Shown: positions 62,525-64,000 of the stretch, piece by piece
How positions within the stretch are numbered: position 1 is the stretch's first letter
How the letters are laid out: each line of letters opens with the position of its first letter
Source: Centipeda artemidis DSM 19719
GTDB taxonomy: Bacteria > Bacillota > Negativicutes > Selenomonadales > Selenomonadaceae
NCBI RefSeq assembly: GCF_000426665.1
Contig: NZ_AUFU01000001.1
Location: forward strand, 62,001 to 126,000
Length of the DNA stretch: 64,000 nt
Reading direction: 5' to 3'
The notes under the pieces: model-generated
The model's database searches: none
Told to the model about the DNA's origin: nothing
What the model saw: only the letters and a program-made list of their open reading frames with translations
Made by a program: the position numbers and the translations under genes

Positions 62525-64000
62525 CCTCTTTTGCCGCAGCAAGATCGCCCTCTGCCCCTTCAAAAGCCATGAGCGATTGATCCACAGGAGAGCCGTCTTC
62601 AAACCGAGTGCCGCTTTTCTCTAAAATCCAGCGTCCTTCTTCATCAAGTGTATAGGTGTCTGTCTTTGTATGCACTTTAGGCATGTGTTCCAGCCATGTC
62701 TTATAGGCTTCGGAAATATGTCGATCCTTCGCAAAATACAGTCCCCACCCGTGTGCCTGATGTCCCTCACCCATGCCAATCATGCCGAGGTCAAACGAGG
62801 TGAATTCATACGGCGAGCCGTGCCATGCGATTTGATTGAATACCTGCTGCGGCAGAGAATGAATCGGATCGAAATTCGCTTTCCCCGTCACAGGGTCGAT
62901 ATAAAAATTCTTGTCTGTATCCTTGACACCGCGCAGCATATCCCTTATAGTTATATGCGAAGGGACTCCGTTGGCCACATTTACACCCTTGGTGGTGCCG
63001 TGGTACGGGGTTCCTTTTTTGTGTGTAATTTCAATCTCATAAAGTGATACATTCTGCGGGCTAATGGAGACTGCCCCGTTCATATCCTCTGCTGTAATAA
63101 TAAGCGTTTTAAGCTGTCCCCCCGCTTTTATGGGGACCATGATGCGATAATTTTTCCGCTCTTGCACTGTGCGTGCGCGCCCCGTGAGTCCCTTTGAGGG
63201 CTTAGCTTTTGTGTTCGAAGAAATATCAATGACACGTGCATTTTGAAGGACAGTCGCAAGATTACTGAGCGTCTTATTGCGCGCTTTAACATTTCTAGGA
63301 TCACCCTGCGATTTACCAAACACGATATGTTTTTGACCGTAGGTATCTGTATTAGCAGGAATCCCAACAAGCGCGCAGAAGTCTGCCGTCGGAATTGGCG
63401 CTATTGTGCTAAGAGAGCGAATGTAGGCGAGCACGGCTTTCTTATCCGCTTTCTTGAGTACGTTCGCCATGCTGTCAAAGTCAAGCACAGGAACGTTCTC
63501 ATTAAGGTTTACACCTTGTGCAACCGCCTGATGCAGATCAGCCTGGTACTTCCCCTCGCTGTCCAGCCCGAAGAACCGCTCGTAATAGTCTTTCGCTGTC
63601 AGCTTCTCGCCCGTCTTTTTCGATACGGCATTTGCAAAGATATCCGCATGACGGGCAAAGAGGATCGCATTGAGACGCGCGACGGGTGCCGTCTGCCCGC
63701 CGATCGCCGTGAGCTTCTTCGACAGATCCTGGTACACATGGAAAGCCTCGGGGGATAGTCCCTCCGTGAGCTTCATTTCCGCGCTCGTCATTTCCTTCAT
63801 GTGCGGCTTGATGCGCTCCATCACGGAAAGGTTATCGCGCAGCTTCTCAATCGCAGGAGCGGCTTCTGCCATTGCCTCCGCCGTTTCGGCACTATCGGGG
63901 ATCCATCCCTCGACCTTCGGCGCAGACGCATCGCCCGTTACCATGGCAACCGCCATATCCTCGAGTTCTGCAACAGTCGGCTTGCGCTTATGTTCCTTGA
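62517..64000 (-). CDS. Mobile-element polyvalent protein, 5' end beyond window
   Basis: At least 494 residues; the frame is open to the window edge (KEHKRKPTVAELEDMAVAMV upstream of an internal Met), so the start is outside. Helical N-terminal region, then a beta-rich stretch (RKNYRIMVPIKAGGQLKTLI..VSLYEIEITHKKGTP) like the LPD3/barnase-type modules of large polyvalent proteins, then AWHGSPYEFTSFDLG followed by GEGHQAHGWGLYFAKDR, the ADP-ribosyltransferase-like (ART-PolyVal) signature. No transmembrane helix. Such proteins come from prophages and conjugative elements and are injected with the DNA. The domain stops at 62517 before its usual end. Confidence 0.75.
   Translation of the reverse strand, partial: KEHKRKPTVAELEDMAVAMVTGDASAPKVEGWIPDSAETAEAMAEAAPAIEKLRDNLSVMERIKPHMKEMTSAEMKLTEGLSPEAFHVYQDLSKKLTAIGGQTAPVARLNAILFARHADIFANAVSKKTGEKLTAKDYYERFFGLDSEGKYQADLHQAVAQGVNLNENVPVLDFDSMANVLKKADKKAVLAYIRSLSTIAPIPTADFCALVGIPANTDTYGQKHIVFGKSQGDPRNVKARNKTLSNLATVLQNARVIDISSNTKAKPSKGLTGRARTVQERKNYRIMVPIKAGGQLKTLIITAEDMNGAVSISPQNVSLYEIEITHKKGTPYHGTTKGVNVANGVPSHITIRDMLRGVKDTDKNFYIDPVTGKANFDPIHSLPQQVFNQIAWHGSPYEFTSFDLGMIGMGEGHQAHGWGLYFAKDRHISEAYKTWLEHMPKVHTKTDTYTLDEEGRWILEKSGTRFEDGSPVDQSLMAFEGAEGDLAAAKEDV

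Noticed and set aside
62133-64000. Attachment site or tRNA at the end of the mobile element
   Set aside because: No tRNA gene and no clear direct repeat is visible; the other end of the element is outside the window.

Overview
The window comes from a GC-rich Firmicute with an outer membrane, most likely a Selenomonas-like member of the Negativicutes. Housekeeping genes lie in Bacillus/Clostridium order (def-fmt-rsmB-rlmN-prpC-prkC-rsgA; mfd-yabN-divIC-S1-tilS-hpt-ftsH; rpoE-pyrG; argS-ywiB), while a complete exbB-exbD-tonB set shows that an outer membrane must be energised. Species assignment is inference. Every gene I can support is on the minus strand, so the genes below read from high to low coordinates. 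Spacing is tight, with many ATGA/GTGA overlaps and several TTG or GTG starts backed by strong ribosome-binding sites.

Layout. 1-12504: one long run, amidohydrolase-def-fmt-DUF116-rsmB-rlmN-fhaA-fhaB-PP2C-SEDS-pbpA-prkC-rsgA (rsgA cut by the window edge), joining protein start/ribosome maturation genes to a Ser/Thr-phosphorylation and peptidoglycan module. 12598-13711: queD-queE (7-deazaguanine synthesis). 13957-16586: psd-pssA-GT2 (phosphatidylethanolamine synthesis plus a membrane glycosyltransferase). 16656-17381: tagA-like transferase. 17461-22517: fur-hemZ-hisS-aspS. 22654-24099: pepD. 24192-33868: a large iron-uptake operon, exbB-exbD-tonB, two further TonB-C-domain proteins without an inner-membrane helix, FTR1 permease, P19, DUF2318 protein, two FtsX permeases, ABC ATPase and FMN-binding lipoprotein. 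34022-39832: aminotransferase, M18 aminopeptidase, dusB, coaX, birA. 39912-43192: two glycosyltransferase/methyltransferase fusion proteins. 43335-54704: mfd, a lone tetrapyrrole-methylase domain, hup, SDR, MGDG-synthase-like protein, divIC, S1 protein, tilS, hpt, ftsH. 54701-62132: pyrG, rpoE, argS, ywiB-like, cheX, REC-CheX regulator, VOC protein, putP. 62174-64000: the end of a mobile-element polyvalent protein, apparently split by a frameshift.

The least explained feature is a dispersed intergenic element of about 125-135 bp (13829-13955; 35441-35575; 35576-35697) abutting the stop codons of upstream genes. Its three copies keep the same nested hairpin although the stem bases differ, which is direct covariation evidence for a structured RNA or DNA element. 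Other points worth attention are the three consecutive TonB-C proteins, the non-RD PrkC, the YabN homologue without its MazG half, the short delta subunit with a basic tail, and the split ADP-ribosyltransferase-like protein. I saw no tRNA, rRNA, CRISPR array or insertion sequence.
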